Shown one piece after another: positions 33,035 to 41,278 of a stretch of DNA of 61,781 nucleotides. The stretch is from Variovorax sp. WDL1 (GTDB lineage Bacteria; Pseudomonadota; Gammaproteobacteria; Burkholderiales; Burkholderiaceae_C). Where the stretch lies: positions 220,410 through 282,190 of the forward strand of contig NZ_LMTS01000026.1 in assembly GCF_001541225.1 (NCBI RefSeq). The letters run 5' to 3'. The position numbers and the translations under genes are program-made. Numbering within the stretch: position 1 is the stretch's first letter; each line of letters starts with the position of its first letter. Under the pieces are notes generated by a model, which saw only the letters and a list, made by a program, of their open reading frames with translations, was not told where the DNA came from and did no database searches.

Positions 33035-33808
33035 TCAACGGCTGACGTCGAGCACCGCGGCTGGGAGTTCGAGCCTTCTTACGGCCTGCGCGGCCGTCAG
33101 AGCGTCATCGCGACTCGGGTATGGCCCCAGGCGCACACGCACCTTCCCTCCTTGCGGCGCCGTGGCGAAGGGACGCAGACCGACGCGCTCCAGCATCGCC
33201 TGGACGCGGTTCGCCTCCTCTTCATTCTCGAAGACGCCCACCTGCACGACAAACAGGGATGTTCCTGAAGGCGAATCCAAAAACGCTTCAGCCGAAGACG
33301 GTCTTGCAGGGGACGACGCGGGCCGCGAGCTGCTGTAGACGGCACTAAGCGCGAGCACCAGGCTACCCGCCGCCGCGAGCGCCGGAGCAAGGAATGATGG
33401 GCGCAGCCACACAGCGGGCCAAGGTGTGCCCGCCGCCCTGTCCAGAGCTGAGGCGCGAAGCTCGACAGCCCTGCGCAAAATGCCCAGTCCTAGCCCAAAC
33501 ACCAGCGGGGAGAACACCCCGAGGAGGTAGCCGAAACCCCCAGCCAGGTTCGCCAGGATGCCCCCTGTGGTCTCGCGTCCTGTGCACCACAGGCACTGGC
33601 CGAAGAACCAAGCGGAAACCTTTGCGAACGACCTCAATGACCTGAGTGCAAAGGCATCTCCCGCCAAGATGTTCTGCGCGGAGATGGCGATGGAGGCAAC
33701 AGCCAACCCGAAAAGGATGAGCTCCAGCCACCCGAGGAGCCGTGCGAGGCGCGCCAGGCCTGGCGAGCTCCGGCGCACTGCGCCTGCGGCCAAATCTCCA
33801 GGTTCCAT
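33035..33808 (-). CDS. SPOR-domain membrane protein
   Basis: The ATG at 33808 gives a 257-residue protein starting MEPGDLAAGAVRRSSPGLAR. Three membrane segments follow (WLELILFGLAVASIAISA, FGYLLGVFSPLVFGLGLG, LAPALAAAGSLVLALSAV). A Ser/Pro-rich linker leads to a C-terminal SPOR domain of about 75 residues (SLFVVQVGVFENEEEANRVQ to the end), which binds denuded peptidoglycan and places proteins at the division site or cell pole. A longer frame to 33997 adds an Arg/Cys-rich, signal-poor extension. Only the SPOR domain is recognised with certainty. Confidence 0.8.
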   Translation of the reverse strand: MEPGDLAAGAVRRSSPGLARLARLLGWLELILFGLAVASIAISAQNILAGDAFALRSLRSFAKVSAWFFGQCLWCTGRETTGGILANLAGGFGYLLGVFSPLVFGLGLGILRRAVELRASALDRAAGTPWPAVWLRPSFLAPALAAAGSLVLALSAVYSSSRPASSPARPSSAEAFLDSPSGTSLFVVQVGVFENEEEANRVQAMLERVGLRPFATAPQGGKVRVRLGPYPSRDDALTAAQAVRRLELPAAVLDVSR

Positions 33809-34117
33809 TCCCGACTTCTCCTCTCCAATCTTGTTCGACGCAGGCGGACCTCGGCAACACGCTCGCTGGAGCAGAACCTGCAGCAGCACCCACGAGCCAG
33901 CGACCTCAGGTCTGACTTGGTAGCTTATTGGCCAGCCTGACGCCGTTGCGGACGTCCAGCGGTCGAAATTGTCAGGCAAAGCCTGCACAGCCTGCAAGAA
34001 CCGAAAAGGGCGTCAGCCCTTGAAGATGCGCTAGAGGTCCTCGAGGTGCTCGTGCCTCCCGAACCCGGAGTCGCGAAGGTCGACGTCGGTCTCGCCGTAG
34101 CGCCTCGAGGAGCCAAG
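33809..34117. other. gene-poor interval
   Basis: No full gene. On the minus strand a short open stretch ending at a TAG near 34032 reads RRYGETDVDLRDSGFGRHEH and is protein-like, but it begins inside the terminator at 34118-34151 and has no start, so it may be a 3' remnant. Otherwise nothing is visible. Confidence 0.35.
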
Positions 34118-34151
34118 AAAAAACCCTGCCAGCAATCGCTTGCCAGCAGGG
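34118..34151 (-). terminator. rho-independent terminator
   Basis: On the minus strand CCCTGC ... GCAGGG with an imperfect inner stem, followed by six T. It lies 28 bases after the stop of the 34180-35331 gene. Confidence 0.8.
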
Positions 34152-34179
34152 TCGAATGAGCGCTCAGGGGCGCACGGGG

Positions 34180-35331
34180 TTAGCCTTCGTTGTCGTCCTC
34201 GATGCCGTCAATCGGCGTCCAGTGCGCCCGGACGCGGATGATGGCGCCAAAGTTGCCCGCAAGGTCGGCAACGTCCGCGCCGGCATAGCCGTGGTAGCTG
34301 AGACCGGTGAGGTCGCAGATGCCGCCAGTGATGCGCTCGGAAACGTGGTCGTTGAGCGAGTCAATGCCTGAGGCGATGTCCTCTAGTTCTACGCCAAGCA
34401 CGACGTCCAGGACGTGTTCACCATCGTCGGTGATGCGGCGGAGCTCCGCGTGCGTGAGCGGGGACGTACCCGCCAGCACCAGGTGCTTGCCACCCTCCTC
34501 CAGGAAACGGCCGGGAACCAGAGTCGGCAGTGCGGGTGTGCTGCCTTCCCGGATTCCCGACCACGGGGCGACTTCCTCGGCCTCCATCGTGATGCCGCGC
34601 TCGTCCGCGAGGCCTTCCTCCAGGGCGCGGCCAACGGCCGTCCAGGCGAAGTCCTCGTCTGCAAAACTCGTTTCCTTGACGCCGGGCGTTTCGATGACGA
34701 AGGTTGCGGGCTCAGTGCTCAGCCGCGAGACGACAAGGTCTGCTGGCCATTTGGCAACCGGACCGAAATGCTGCGCCAGGGTGAGCCGGACATACAGCGC
34801 GTACCGGAACGCCCGCAGGTAAGCCCAGACACCTTCCGGGTTCACGTCGACTTCGAAGCCGAGTGATTCCCGGCGGCCGAGGAACTCCTGCGCCCGCTCG
34901 ATGTACTTGAACACCGCATCGACCTCTGCGTCCCGCGCGCCCATGAACTCGCCGGCGGCGTCGGATGCGTAATCGCCTCCGAATCCGATTTCAACCAGGT
35001 CCGAGAGCTCCTTGTCGCTGGCCTGGTCCAGCCAGGCAGTGGCATCGAAGTCCGCCGTCATGCGGTTGTCGTCCGACTTGATGCGAGCAGGGGCCCGCAA
35101 CGTGTCGCGCTGGCCGGCGAAGACGCTGAGCACAGGGAGCACATGCATGGTCTGCGACACGGCAGGCGCCAGGTCGACGTTCTGTGCAGATGCAGAAAAC
35201 TCGTTCCAGGTACGGTGCCCGTTGATGCGGGCCATGGCGTCGAGCGCCTGGCCGTGCTTGATGGGCGAGCCAATCTCGCGCAGGTACGTCGAGAGAACTT
35301 TGGCCTTGAGCTTGCTTTGAGAAATGTCCAT
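34180..35331 (-). CDS. plasmid-type hypothetical with glyoxalase-related N-terminal motif
   Basis: The ATG at 35331 (MDISQSKLKAKVLSTYLREI) is preferred to an upstream TTG. The product is 383 residues. Its first 45 residues match a short module seen at the ends of many accessory proteins annotated as glyoxalase-related: helix, then GSPIKHGQALDAMARINGHR and TWNEFSA (compare HSxALExxAxxxGxRDWN). The rest is acidic and mixed alpha/beta, with WLDQASDKELSDLVEIGFGG and a C-terminal AIIRVRAHWTPIDGIEDDNE. No membrane part. Single gene with its own terminator. Function unknown. Confidence 0.75.
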   Translation of the reverse strand: MDISQSKLKAKVLSTYLREIGSPIKHGQALDAMARINGHRTWNEFSASAQNVDLAPAVSQTMHVLPVLSVFAGQRDTLRAPARIKSDDNRMTADFDATAWLDQASDKELSDLVEIGFGGDYASDAAGEFMGARDAEVDAVFKYIERAQEFLGRRESLGFEVDVNPEGVWAYLRAFRYALYVRLTLAQHFGPVAKWPADLVVSRLSTEPATFVIETPGVKETSFADEDFAWTAVGRALEEGLADERGITMEAEEVAPWSGIREGSTPALPTLVPGRFLEEGGKHLVLAGTSPLTHAELRRITDDGEHVLDVVLGVELEDIASGIDSLNDHVSERITGGICDLTGLSYHGYAGADVADLAGNFGAIIRVRAHWTPIDGIEDDNEG

Positions 35332-35609
35332 TTTTGTTTCCAATCAGGTTCTGACTGGCCTCCGATAGGGGTAAAGCTTGGGTGCGCGAGTTGCCAGCAA
35401 GGCCAGTCGGAATGACTGGGAAAGCTGCGTCTGACAGGGTTCTGGGAACCGCCAAATTTACCGGACCTCCGAAGAGGCTCGCGCGGCAGGCTTTGGCAGC
35501 CTTCCTGGTATAGGGAGCGCGGCGGTTCGAGGCCAGTGCCCCAAGCGGGTTTAAGACGGTTCCGCTATAGGTTCCCACCCGCGCGCCGCGCCTCACCCCC
35601 ACGCATCTC

Positions 35610-36080
35610 ATGCAACTCGCTCAGAAGATTACGAAGCTCCGAACGCTCCAGCCGACCCCTGGCGGCATGAACGAGCTTTTCTACCAAGCCCGCAACCTGG
35701 CCATCGAGGCTCTGCTGCTGCGCCTGGAAAATCAGCTCCTTCGCTCGGGGTTCCCCGCCATCTGCGCATGGAACGAGTCCTCGTTCAGCGACCCCAGCAT
35801 CTACATCCAGCTGCCCAATCCCAAGGAAGGCGCGTCCTGGGACGTCGCGACCTGCACGCTGCGGGTTCTGCGCTCCAAGGAAAGGGCCCCGGACTTCGTC
35901 TCCGGTTGCGTCTATGTCGTGAAGGGGTTCTCAGCCGTCGAGCACTGGCGGGGGAAGCAGCCGGCCAAGGTGGTCGCCTTCCGGGAGGCAGTCACCGCGC
36001 TGCACGACTCCGGACACTTGGCCGCGGAGGTGCTGAAGGTCAACTTCCCGTTCGAGCGGGGCTTTCACAGCACCTTCTGA
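35610..36080 (+). CDS. hypothetical protein, 156 aa
   Basis: The ATG at 35610 gives MQLAQKITKLRTLQPTPGGM. Mixed alpha/beta, with WNESSFSDPSIYIQLPNPKE and FVSGCVYVVKGFSAVEHWRG. It ends with a hydrophobic strand and FERGFHSTF. No signal or membrane segment. The upstream sequence has GCTATAGG and GCATCTCATGC just before the start. No family recognised, but residue composition is clearly protein-like. Confidence 0.7.
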   Translation: MQLAQKITKLRTLQPTPGGMNELFYQARNLAIEALLLRLENQLLRSGFPAICAWNESSFSDPSIYIQLPNPKEGASWDVATCTLRVLRSKERAPDFVSGCVYVVKGFSAVEHWRGKQPAKVVAFREAVTALHDSGHLAAEVLKVNFPFERGFHSTF

Positions 36081-36098
36081 CTAGGCGAAGGGCTTCCG

Positions 36099-36394
36099 GT
36101 GAGCAAGACCAACCACCGCCGCCAGGGCGACAAGGCTCGCAAGGATAGCGAGCGCTATCGGCACAGTTCCTGCTCCACCGCGTGCTCCAACGCCCCCTCG
36201 ACGGCGCCGGCGCCTACTCGCCACTGTCGGACCGCACCATCGGGACCTGCTTCGGCGGAGACAACTCCAACGGCCATCAGGGCTACGCGAATGCCAAGCG
36301 TGGTGCCAAGAAGTTCGTGCGCTCCCGGGTGCGCTTCCACGAGGACCGCGCGGCACGTGAGTTGGCGCGTGATGCGCTCATCGGAGACCTCTGA
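36099..36394 (+). pseudogene. small basic protein gene with frameshift
   Basis: A GTG at 36099 starts MSKTNHRRQGDKARKDSERY, a typical basic start. In this frame the protein loses its character after about 36160. The frame at positions = 2 mod 3 is open from 36149 and continues as AQFLLHRVLQRPLDGAGAYS, then TIGTCFGGDNSNGHQGYANA and KRGAKKFVRSRVRFHEDRAA, stopping at 36394. Joining the two gives one basic protein of about 98 residues, so a one-base shift near 36150-36165 is likely. Small basic charge suggests nucleic-acid binding, but no family is recognised. Confidence 0.55.
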
Positions 36395-36492
36395 GATGTA
36401 ATGAGCGCCTGCCCCGGGCGACCGGGGGAAACCACCGAGCCCGCGCAGGCTTGACGCCTGCCTGCCTTGGGTCGAGGGACGGCGGTTCAAAT

Positions 36493-36510
36493 GTAAGACA
36501 CAATGCTTAC
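36493..36510. promoter_or_regulatory. small inverted repeat
   Basis: GTAAG, spacer ACACAATG, CTTAC, 72 bases before the ATG at 36583. A possible operator for that gene. Confidence 0.35.
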
Positions 36511-36582
36511 CGCCGAGCTGGTGCCGGCTCAGCCAGGCGGCCTGCTTGGCGGGCCCAGGTCGAGCACGTTGAAAGGAAAGCG

Positions 36583-37080
36583 ATGACCCGTGATGAGCTG
36601 ATTGCAGAACTGCGCGCGAAGGGCTTCAAGATGCAGGCGACCGCCTCCTCTCGCTGGATGGGAGCCCTTTACTTCGCGACCGCAGCGAAGACGATGTTCG
36701 TTCTGGTCCGCAAACGCGGAGTTGACGTCGTGGTGACGCCCCTCAAGCTAGAAGCGCTTCTCAACGAAAAAGGGGAAGCCAGCATCAGCCTCCGGCGCGA
36801 GGACGATGACGTTGCTGAGTGCAACTTCGAGGAAAGCGGAACAGCTGTCCACCAACGCGTCAACGACGCAGCTCACCGTTTTACCCAGGACCAGGAGATA
36901 GACCCATCGTTTTTCCAGAAGGTCGGCCTGGGTCGAAAGGAGTCAAACGAGCGCTATCGAGCCGAACACGACGAAGCTGCCCAGTTGTTCCAGGCAGTAA
37001 GTCCAGGAAATGGCGAGCCGGGCTACTTGGAAGGCGGCGTTTGGCTCCACAAGGACGGGCGAACAGAGCATCGGGGCTAG
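36583..37080 (+). CDS. hypothetical protein, 165 aa
   Basis: The ATG at 36583 has AAAGGAAAG at good spacing. The protein starts MTRDELIAELRAKGFKMQAT. The first 75 residues have an alpha/beta pattern (WMGALYFATAAKTMFVLVRK, VDVVVTPLKLEALL). The rest is charged and helical, with no Cys. Cytosolic. Upstream in-frame sequence to 36451 is Arg/Gly-rich and overlaps the inverted repeat, so it is not used. Unknown family. Confidence 0.7.
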   Translation: MTRDELIAELRAKGFKMQATASSRWMGALYFATAAKTMFVLVRKRGVDVVVTPLKLEALLNEKGEASISLRREDDDVAECNFEESGTAVHQRVNDAAHRFTQDQEIDPSFFQKVGLGRKESNERYRAEHDEAAQLFQAVSPGNGEPGYLEGGVWLHKDGRTEHRG

Positions 37081-37234
37081 CCGCCGGGTACCCTCTGCGC
37101 ATCGCATGCGTTTGGCCCCCTGGGCCGGGCATCAGGTCTGAAAGAAGCCGTTCTCGATTGCATTCAGGTACCGGACGATAGATGATTGGCAACAGGGGAG
37201 TTCGTCCGCTTAAAGCAGCAGCTCGGAGGAACCT

Positions 37235-37795
37235 ATGGCCTGGAAGGTTACTGTCGACCAGTCGTTTGATGTCGACGCGTTCGACACGTACTGCCACAGC
37301 TTGGCCTGGACTGCCTGGCGTCCCTCGTTCCTTGTCGTCCACAACACGGGTGTACCGACCCTGGCGCAGCGGCCGAACGGATTCACGAAGACGCACATGG
37401 GCAACTTCGCAACCTACTACCGGGACAAGATGAAATGGAGCGCGGGCCCTCACCTCTTCATTGACGACAAGCGCATTTGGGTCTTCACGCCACTCACCAT
37501 GTCAGGCGTGCACTCGCCTTCGTGGAACAAGCAGTCACTCGGCATCGAAATGCTCGGCGACTTCGACAGAGATGCGTTTGACGCCGGCAGAGGGCTGAAG
37601 GTACGGCAGAACACCGTTGCCGCCATGGCCACCCTTTGTGCCATCCTTGGCCTCGAGCCCATGACCACGAAGCTCCATCGTGAGGACCCTGAGACCACGC
37701 ATGCCTGCCCCGGCACCAACGTTCGCAAGCTCGAGTTGATTGCAGATGTTCAGGACCTCCTTGCGACCAGGCATCAGGGAGAGCACCAAGCCTGA
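37235..37795 (+). CDS. N-acetylmuramoyl-L-alanine amidase
   Basis: The ATG at 37235 is preceded by GGAGGA. The 186-residue protein is a single amidase_2 domain without signal peptide. Likely zinc ligands are His36 (FLVVHNTG), His148 (KLHREDPETTHACPG) and Cys158. It would cleave the bond between N-acetylmuramic acid and L-alanine in peptidoglycan. The lack of a signal peptide and its small size fit a phage-type endolysin or a peptidoglycan-remodelling enzyme exported by another route. No holin or spanin is next to it. Confidence 0.85.
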   Translation: MAWKVTVDQSFDVDAFDTYCHSLAWTAWRPSFLVVHNTGVPTLAQRPNGFTKTHMGNFATYYRDKMKWSAGPHLFIDDKRIWVFTPLTMSGVHSPSWNKQSLGIEMLGDFDRDAFDAGRGLKVRQNTVAAMATLCAILGLEPMTTKLHREDPETTHACPGTNVRKLELIADVQDLLATRHQGEHQA

Positions 37796-37822
37796 GTGCC
37801 GGCGGGGGCGCGCCGACCGCGG

Positions 37823-38203
37823 CTACAGACTCCGGATGTCTACGTGCTTGCCGTCAGCAAGCGCTGCTTCCATCGCAGTGCGCCCCCATAGGCGCAGCCG
37901 CATCTTGCGGAAGGCAGCGGCCTCCCGCAGCGGCTCCTGCGCATCAGGAAGGCCTTCATTGGCCTCGGCCAGCGACGCCTCCCATTGCTCGGCGTAGATA
38001 AGCGCCAGCCGCGCGGTCTCTCGTTCCTCGGAGGTCAAGGACTTCAGGCTCTTGCCTCGAAGGGCCTCGAACGCAAACTTGAGGGCTGTCGCCGCTTCAG
38101 CCTCCGGTCCCTTGCCACCATACGCTTGCGCATAGCTCTCGCGGTCCAGTACTGCAGGGGCCAAGGCTCGCGTGAGCGTGAGGTCGTCGGATTGGCGTGG
38201 CAT
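37823..38203 (-). CDS. hypothetical protein, 126 aa
   Basis: The ATG at 38203 gives MPRQSDDLTLTRALAPAVLD. The sequence is helical and charged (LRGKSLKSLTSEERETARLA, AEQWEASLAEANEGLPDAQE), cytosolic, without Cys. It is convergent with the amidase gene, 27 bp apart. TATAAC lies upstream on the minus strand. Family unknown. Confidence 0.65.
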   Translation of the reverse strand: MPRQSDDLTLTRALAPAVLDRESYAQAYGGKGPEAEAATALKFAFEALRGKSLKSLTSEERETARLALIYAEQWEASLAEANEGLPDAQEPLREAAAFRKMRLRLWGRTAMEAALADGKHVDIRSL

Positions 38204-38240
38204 GGGTAACGTTATAGAAGGCGCGGAGGAGCCCGATGTG

Positions 38241-38495
38241 TCAGCTCAGGTGCTTGCCGACTAGGGCGGTCATCTCGAACATCGTCACTTCGTCCTTGCC
38301 CATCACCGCTTTCAGCTTGGCGTCGCAAAGGATGTTGCGCTTGTTCCCGGGGTTTTGCAGGTTGTTCGCCTTGATGTACTCCCACAGCAGCTTCGTCACT
38401 TGCGTCCGGGGCTGGGGCGTCGAGCCAATGACTGCTGCCAGCTCCGTGCTGGGGGTCAGTGGGCGAGAGAAGGCGTTGGTTGTCTTTTCGGTCAT
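38241..38495 (-). CDS. SWIB/MDM2-domain protein
   Basis: The ATG at 38495 (MTEKTTNAFSRPLTPSTELA) gives an 84-residue protein that is almost entirely one SWIB domain: ELAAVIGSTPQPRTQVTKLL, WEYIKANNLQNPGNKRNILC and DAKLKAVMGKDEVTMFEMTA. SWIB domains are best known in eukaryotic chromatin remodellers and also occur as small bacterial proteins, where a role in DNA topology or chromatin-like binding has been suggested. The longer frame to 38645 only adds Pro/Arg-rich sequence. Confidence 0.85.
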   Translation of the reverse strand: MTEKTTNAFSRPLTPSTELAAVIGSTPQPRTQVTKLLWEYIKANNLQNPGNKRNILCDAKLKAVMGKDEVTMFEMTALVGKHLS

Positions 38496-38554
38496 GATTC
38501 TAAAGTCCAAGTAAACCACCATTCTACGGAGGCCAGAATCTGGCCCCGCTGGCC

Positions 38555-38833
38555 TCAGTCGCAGCTGAATCCGCGCGGGCTCGGAGGGGTGGGACGACCC
38601 TGTGCGACGAACGCCGGAGCACTTGGTGCGCCCTGTTGAGCGCACGGATGCAGCGCGGGGAGCTCTGCGACCAGACCTGCTATGAGTCGCTTGCGAGCTT
38701 CGGCGGCACGGGCGTTGTACTCCGGCGCGCCACAGCTGTGGCGCGTATCAGCGTACGTGTCAACGAGGCCGAGCAGCCCGCGCACGGCTGCGGCGGTGCG
38801 GGAGTCGAGAGATTGCAGGAGCGCGTCGGGCAT
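38555..38833 (-). CDS. hypothetical protein of a two-member local family
   Basis: A 92-residue protein starting MPDALLQSLDSRTAAAVRGL. Residues 20-50 (LLGLVDTYADTRHSCGAPEY followed by NARAAEARKRLI) match the product of 21460-21894. The C-terminal 35 residues are Pro/Ala-rich and unlike the paralog, which is longer. Helical, cytosolic. The two genes are 17 kb apart with different neighbours, so the module has dispersed within this replicon. The ribosome site is weak. Confidence 0.6.
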   Translation of the reverse strand: MPDALLQSLDSRTAAAVRGLLGLVDTYADTRHSCGAPEYNARAAEARKRLIAGLVAELPALHPCAQQGAPSAPAFVAQGRPTPPSPRGFSCD

Positions 38834-38884
38834 AGGAATACTACTTATTGTGATGGTGAGCGTCTGGGGACAAATCCTGGCCGC

Positions 38885-39439
38885 TCAGGCCTTGTCAGGT
38901 TGGGGCAACGGAAGCTTGAGGTCGGCGCAGGCAGCGGTGAGCGCCTTCTGCGCAGTGGGCGCCGACCAGGAGCGAGGCGAGTCTCGACGGTCGGCACAGA
39001 ACGGCGCCTCGCGCCGCCGAACGGACCATGCGTTCCGCTTGTTGGCTGCGGCCGTGAGGTACGACAGCGGAAGGTTGCGCTCGACCGTCCAGTGGCCGGT
39101 GGCGAGCGCGGCGAAGACCAGCTCTGCCTCGGAGTGCTCAATGGCCGCAGGCTTGACCGCCTTCCCTTTCGGCGCTGGCTCATCGAGCACGTTCCCCGTG
39201 AGTTTCGCCCAGGCCCGTGCGCCGGAGACCGTCAGTTCCGCGCGCACGACCTTCTCGCGTTTGGTGCTGACCACCTTGGCGAGACCACGACTGATGAGCG
39301 AGTCGAACGTTGCCGGATGCTCGTAGTGGCGCCAAGCCTGGCGCTGTGGCTGGTGCATCATCCCGCAAATCAGCGTGCGCTGCCGGGGCGTCAGGCGAAG
39401 CGCGGATACCTGGCCGCTACGGGGTTGAGTTGTCGTCAT
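38885..39439 (-). CDS. hypothetical protein, possible winged-helix
   Basis: A 184-residue protein starting MTTTQPRSGQVSALRLTPRQ. Residues 15-85 (RTLICGMMHQPQRQAWRHYE, TFDSLISRGLAKVVSTKREK, then VRAELTVSGARAWAKLTG) have the helix-helix-strand pattern of a winged-helix domain, including a likely wing. A Pro/Lys hinge follows (DEPAPKGKAVKP), then a second helical part with SYLTAAANKRNAWSVRRREA. DNA binding is inferred from fold and charge only. It is the gene next to the left end of the IS element. Confidence 0.65.
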   Translation of the reverse strand: MTTTQPRSGQVSALRLTPRQRTLICGMMHQPQRQAWRHYEHPATFDSLISRGLAKVVSTKREKVVRAELTVSGARAWAKLTGNVLDEPAPKGKAVKPAAIEHSEAELVFAALATGHWTVERNLPLSYLTAAANKRNAWSVRRREAPFCADRRDSPRSWSAPTAQKALTAACADLKLPLPQPDKA

Positions 39440-39537
39440 AGGAGAATGTGTCCTCAGGTGTGCCTATGGGCGTGCGCGCCTCGCGGATGAAGCGACCAAC
39501 ACTCTAGAGAAATGCTTTAGCCAACCAGCGCCGTAAA

Positions 39538-39559
39538 CCCACGGTCTTCAGGCCGTGGA
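39538..39559 (+). repeat. left-end hairpin of IS element
   Basis: A 6-bp stem CCACGG/CCGTGG with loop TCTTCAGG, the form recognised as single-stranded DNA by IS200/IS605 TnpA. Confidence 0.8.
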
Positions 39560-39678
39560 TATAAGGCGCGAGTATTGCAGACTATCTGCGCTTTGCCGAT
39601 ATAGGTGAGCCGGCTCGGACTAGGCTGAGTCAAAGCGGACCTCTATAGGCTATACTTTCCCTAAAATCTAGCCTGACT

Positions 39679-41190
39679 TTGCTACCGACGTCTAAAGTTC
39701 GCGCCAAGCGGACCTCCTATCCCAAGCACGACGTGACCTACGAGGTCCGCGAAGGCGTGCTCGAGGTGTCGCCCGCGCTGGGTGCACGCCTGCACGGAAC
39801 GCTCGACGTGCTGTGCGAGCTGCGCGAGCATCTGCGCCGGGAACGCGAGCACGACCGTGCCCTGGGCCGCGCCGCCCGGGCCACCGGGGGCAGCCACCGC
39901 TATCTCGCCAAGGCCGACCAGTACCAGACCGTGCGCGCTCTGGCGGCGCGCGACCATCGCTACGCCGGCGTGCACTCCCAGGTCCTGCAGAACGTTGCCG
40001 ACCGCCTCGACCACGCCACCAAGGCGTGGCTCAAGGGCGAGCGTGGGGCACCCACGGCAGTGCCGCGCAAGAACTACCGCAGCCTCACCTTCACGCAGTA
40101 CGGCTTCGCGGTGAAGATTCAAGGCGGGCGCCTGCACATGAGCCGGCTCGGCGAGGCGTGGCTCATCGGCCTGCGCAAGCTGCCGGGTCGCGTCAAGAGT
40201 GTGACCCTCGTGTTCAAGCAGGGCCGCTGGTTCGCGCAATTCACCTGCGAGGTGCAGGTGCAGCACTGCGAGGGACGGCGTCGCCACGCCTCTCCCGAGG
40301 TGGCGCTGCTGCCGGATTCGGGGCTCGATACGGGCCTCGCGCGAATCGCTACGCTCGCCGACGGCACCACCCATACGCCGGCGAAGCCCCTGAAGCAATT
40401 GCTGCCGCGGCTCAAGGCCGAGCAGCGCAAGATGAGCCGACAGTTCGAGGCCCGCAAACGCGAGCTCGCGGCATACAGGAAGGCGTTTCGGGCCCTGGGG
40501 CTCCATGGGCCGCTGCCGGAGCGTGACCACCGCCCGCTCAGCAATCGGCTCAAGCGCCAGATTCGGCGGGTCGCCATCCTGCACTCGCGCATCGAGTGCG
40601 TGCGCCGAGACCAGCTGCGCAAGGTCGCGCGCCAGCTCGAGCAGAAGTACCGCCTCATCGCGGTCGAGGAGCACGGGGTCGAGTTCATGAAGCGGAACCG
40701 GCGCACCAGCCGCAGCGTCTCGGACGTCGCCCCTGCGATGTTCAAGGGACTGCTCAAGCACGCACTCGGAGAGCGCTACGTTCCGGTCGCCAGCCGGCGT
40801 CCCGGCATCGGAGGCAACAGCCAGACGTGCCTGTGCGGCGCATCGGTGCCCAAGACCCTCTCGGAGCGCTGGCACGTCTGTGCGGCCTGCGGCCTGTCGG
40901 CGGACCGCGACGCGGTCAGCGCCAACATCGCGATGGACATCGCGTTCGGATATTCAAACCTCGGGGCGGTGAAGCCCCCGGAGCCCGGGCAGGGCCTCGT
41001 CAGACGTGGAGAAGGCAAGTGCCAAGCCGGGCGACCGGTGAAGGCCTCGCGCAAAGCGACAGAGCCTCCTGTGAAGCGTCCATCCTCCACCGGCCGACGG
41101 CTGGCGTGTACCGCGGGTGCGCAAGCTACCGCGGGAGTCAAGAACCCGCAGCTCTTGCCAGGCGCTCTGGCGCCCAACTTGAGCGGCTGA
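39679..41190 (+). CDS. tnpB: TnpB, RNA-guided nuclease
   Basis: A 503-residue TnpB; the frame opens with a TTG at 39679 and has no obvious ribosome site, as often for tnpB. RuvC-I is in SGLDTGLARIATLADG (Asp near residue 216), RuvC-II in LIAVEEHGVEFMKRN (Glu near 330) and RuvC-III in DRDAVSANIA (Asp near 409). A zinc-ribbon lies between the last two: CLCGASVPKT then CAACG. All three acidic catalytic positions are kept, so nuclease activity is plausible. The Arg/Lys-rich tail after residue 425 overlaps the expected omega-RNA. TnpB cuts DNA next to a target motif using this RNA. Confidence 0.9.
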   Translation: MLPTSKVRAKRTSYPKHDVTYEVREGVLEVSPALGARLHGTLDVLCELREHLRREREHDRALGRAARATGGSHRYLAKADQYQTVRALAARDHRYAGVHSQVLQNVADRLDHATKAWLKGERGAPTAVPRKNYRSLTFTQYGFAVKIQGGRLHMSRLGEAWLIGLRKLPGRVKSVTLVFKQGRWFAQFTCEVQVQHCEGRRRHASPEVALLPDSGLDTGLARIATLADGTTHTPAKPLKQLLPRLKAEQRKMSRQFEARKRELAAYRKAFRALGLHGPLPERDHRPLSNRLKRQIRRVAILHSRIECVRRDQLRKVARQLEQKYRLIAVEEHGVEFMKRNRRTSRSVSDVAPAMFKGLLKHALGERYVPVASRRPGIGGNSQTCLCGASVPKTLSERWHVCAACGLSADRDAVSANIAMDIAFGYSNLGAVKPPEPGQGLVRRGEGKCQAGRPVKASRKATEPPVKRPSSTGRRLACTAGAQATAGVKNPQLLPGALAPNLSG

Positions 41191-41278
41191 GACGAGCACC
41201 ACGCCGGACAGGTCCGGGCTCAGCGCCTGACCTAAAACGTAGGAAGCCCCCGCCTTCAGGCGGCGGGAGGAATGTCAC
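41100..41278 (+). ncRNA. putative omega-RNA (reRNA) of TnpB
   Basis: By analogy with other TnpB loci the guide RNA covers the 3' part of tnpB and the right end, with the guide beginning just after the element. The start here is estimated; the right-end hairpin at 41247-41267 would be its 3' stem. The natural guide would begin near 41279 with flanking DNA (AGATGCGCATTTTAGC or one base shifted). Confidence 0.4.
41247..41267 (+). repeat. right-end hairpin of IS element
   Basis: CCCCCGCC TTCA GGCGGCGGG with one bulge, the mirror of the left-end hairpin. Confidence 0.8.

Larger units (their letters stand above)
39530..41278 (+). mobile_element. IS200/IS605-type element with tnpB only
   Basis: The left end carries the typical subterminal hairpin CCACGG TCTTCAGG CCGTGG (39538-39559). 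The right end has AGCCCCCGCCTTCAGG, CGGCGGGAGGAATGTCAC (41245-41276). Between them lies one intact tnpB and no Y1-transposase tnpA. The exact left cut site is uncertain by about 15 bases. Such elements leave no target duplication. Without tnpA it would move only if a TnpA acts in trans. Confidence 0.8.

Noticed and set aside
32822..33268. Plus-strand 148-codon frame
   Set aside because: It passes through a strong rho-independent terminator and lies opposite the SPOR gene.
33925..34116. Minus-strand 63-codon frame
   Set aside because: Ser/Thr/Arg-rich without ribosome site; another minus frame looks better but has no start, so only a remnant is noted.
36081..36490. Two minus-strand frames with a hydrophobic end
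   Set aside because: They are opposite the better-supported frameshifted basic gene and are Arg/Gly-rich shadows.
36410..36500. tRNA-like stretch with GGTTCAAAT
   Set aside because: The flanking bases do not form a T-arm, and no acceptor or anticodon stem can be drawn.
37235..37795. Prophage lysis cassette
   Set aside because: Only the amidase is present; no holin, spanin, capsid, tail or integrase gene is near.
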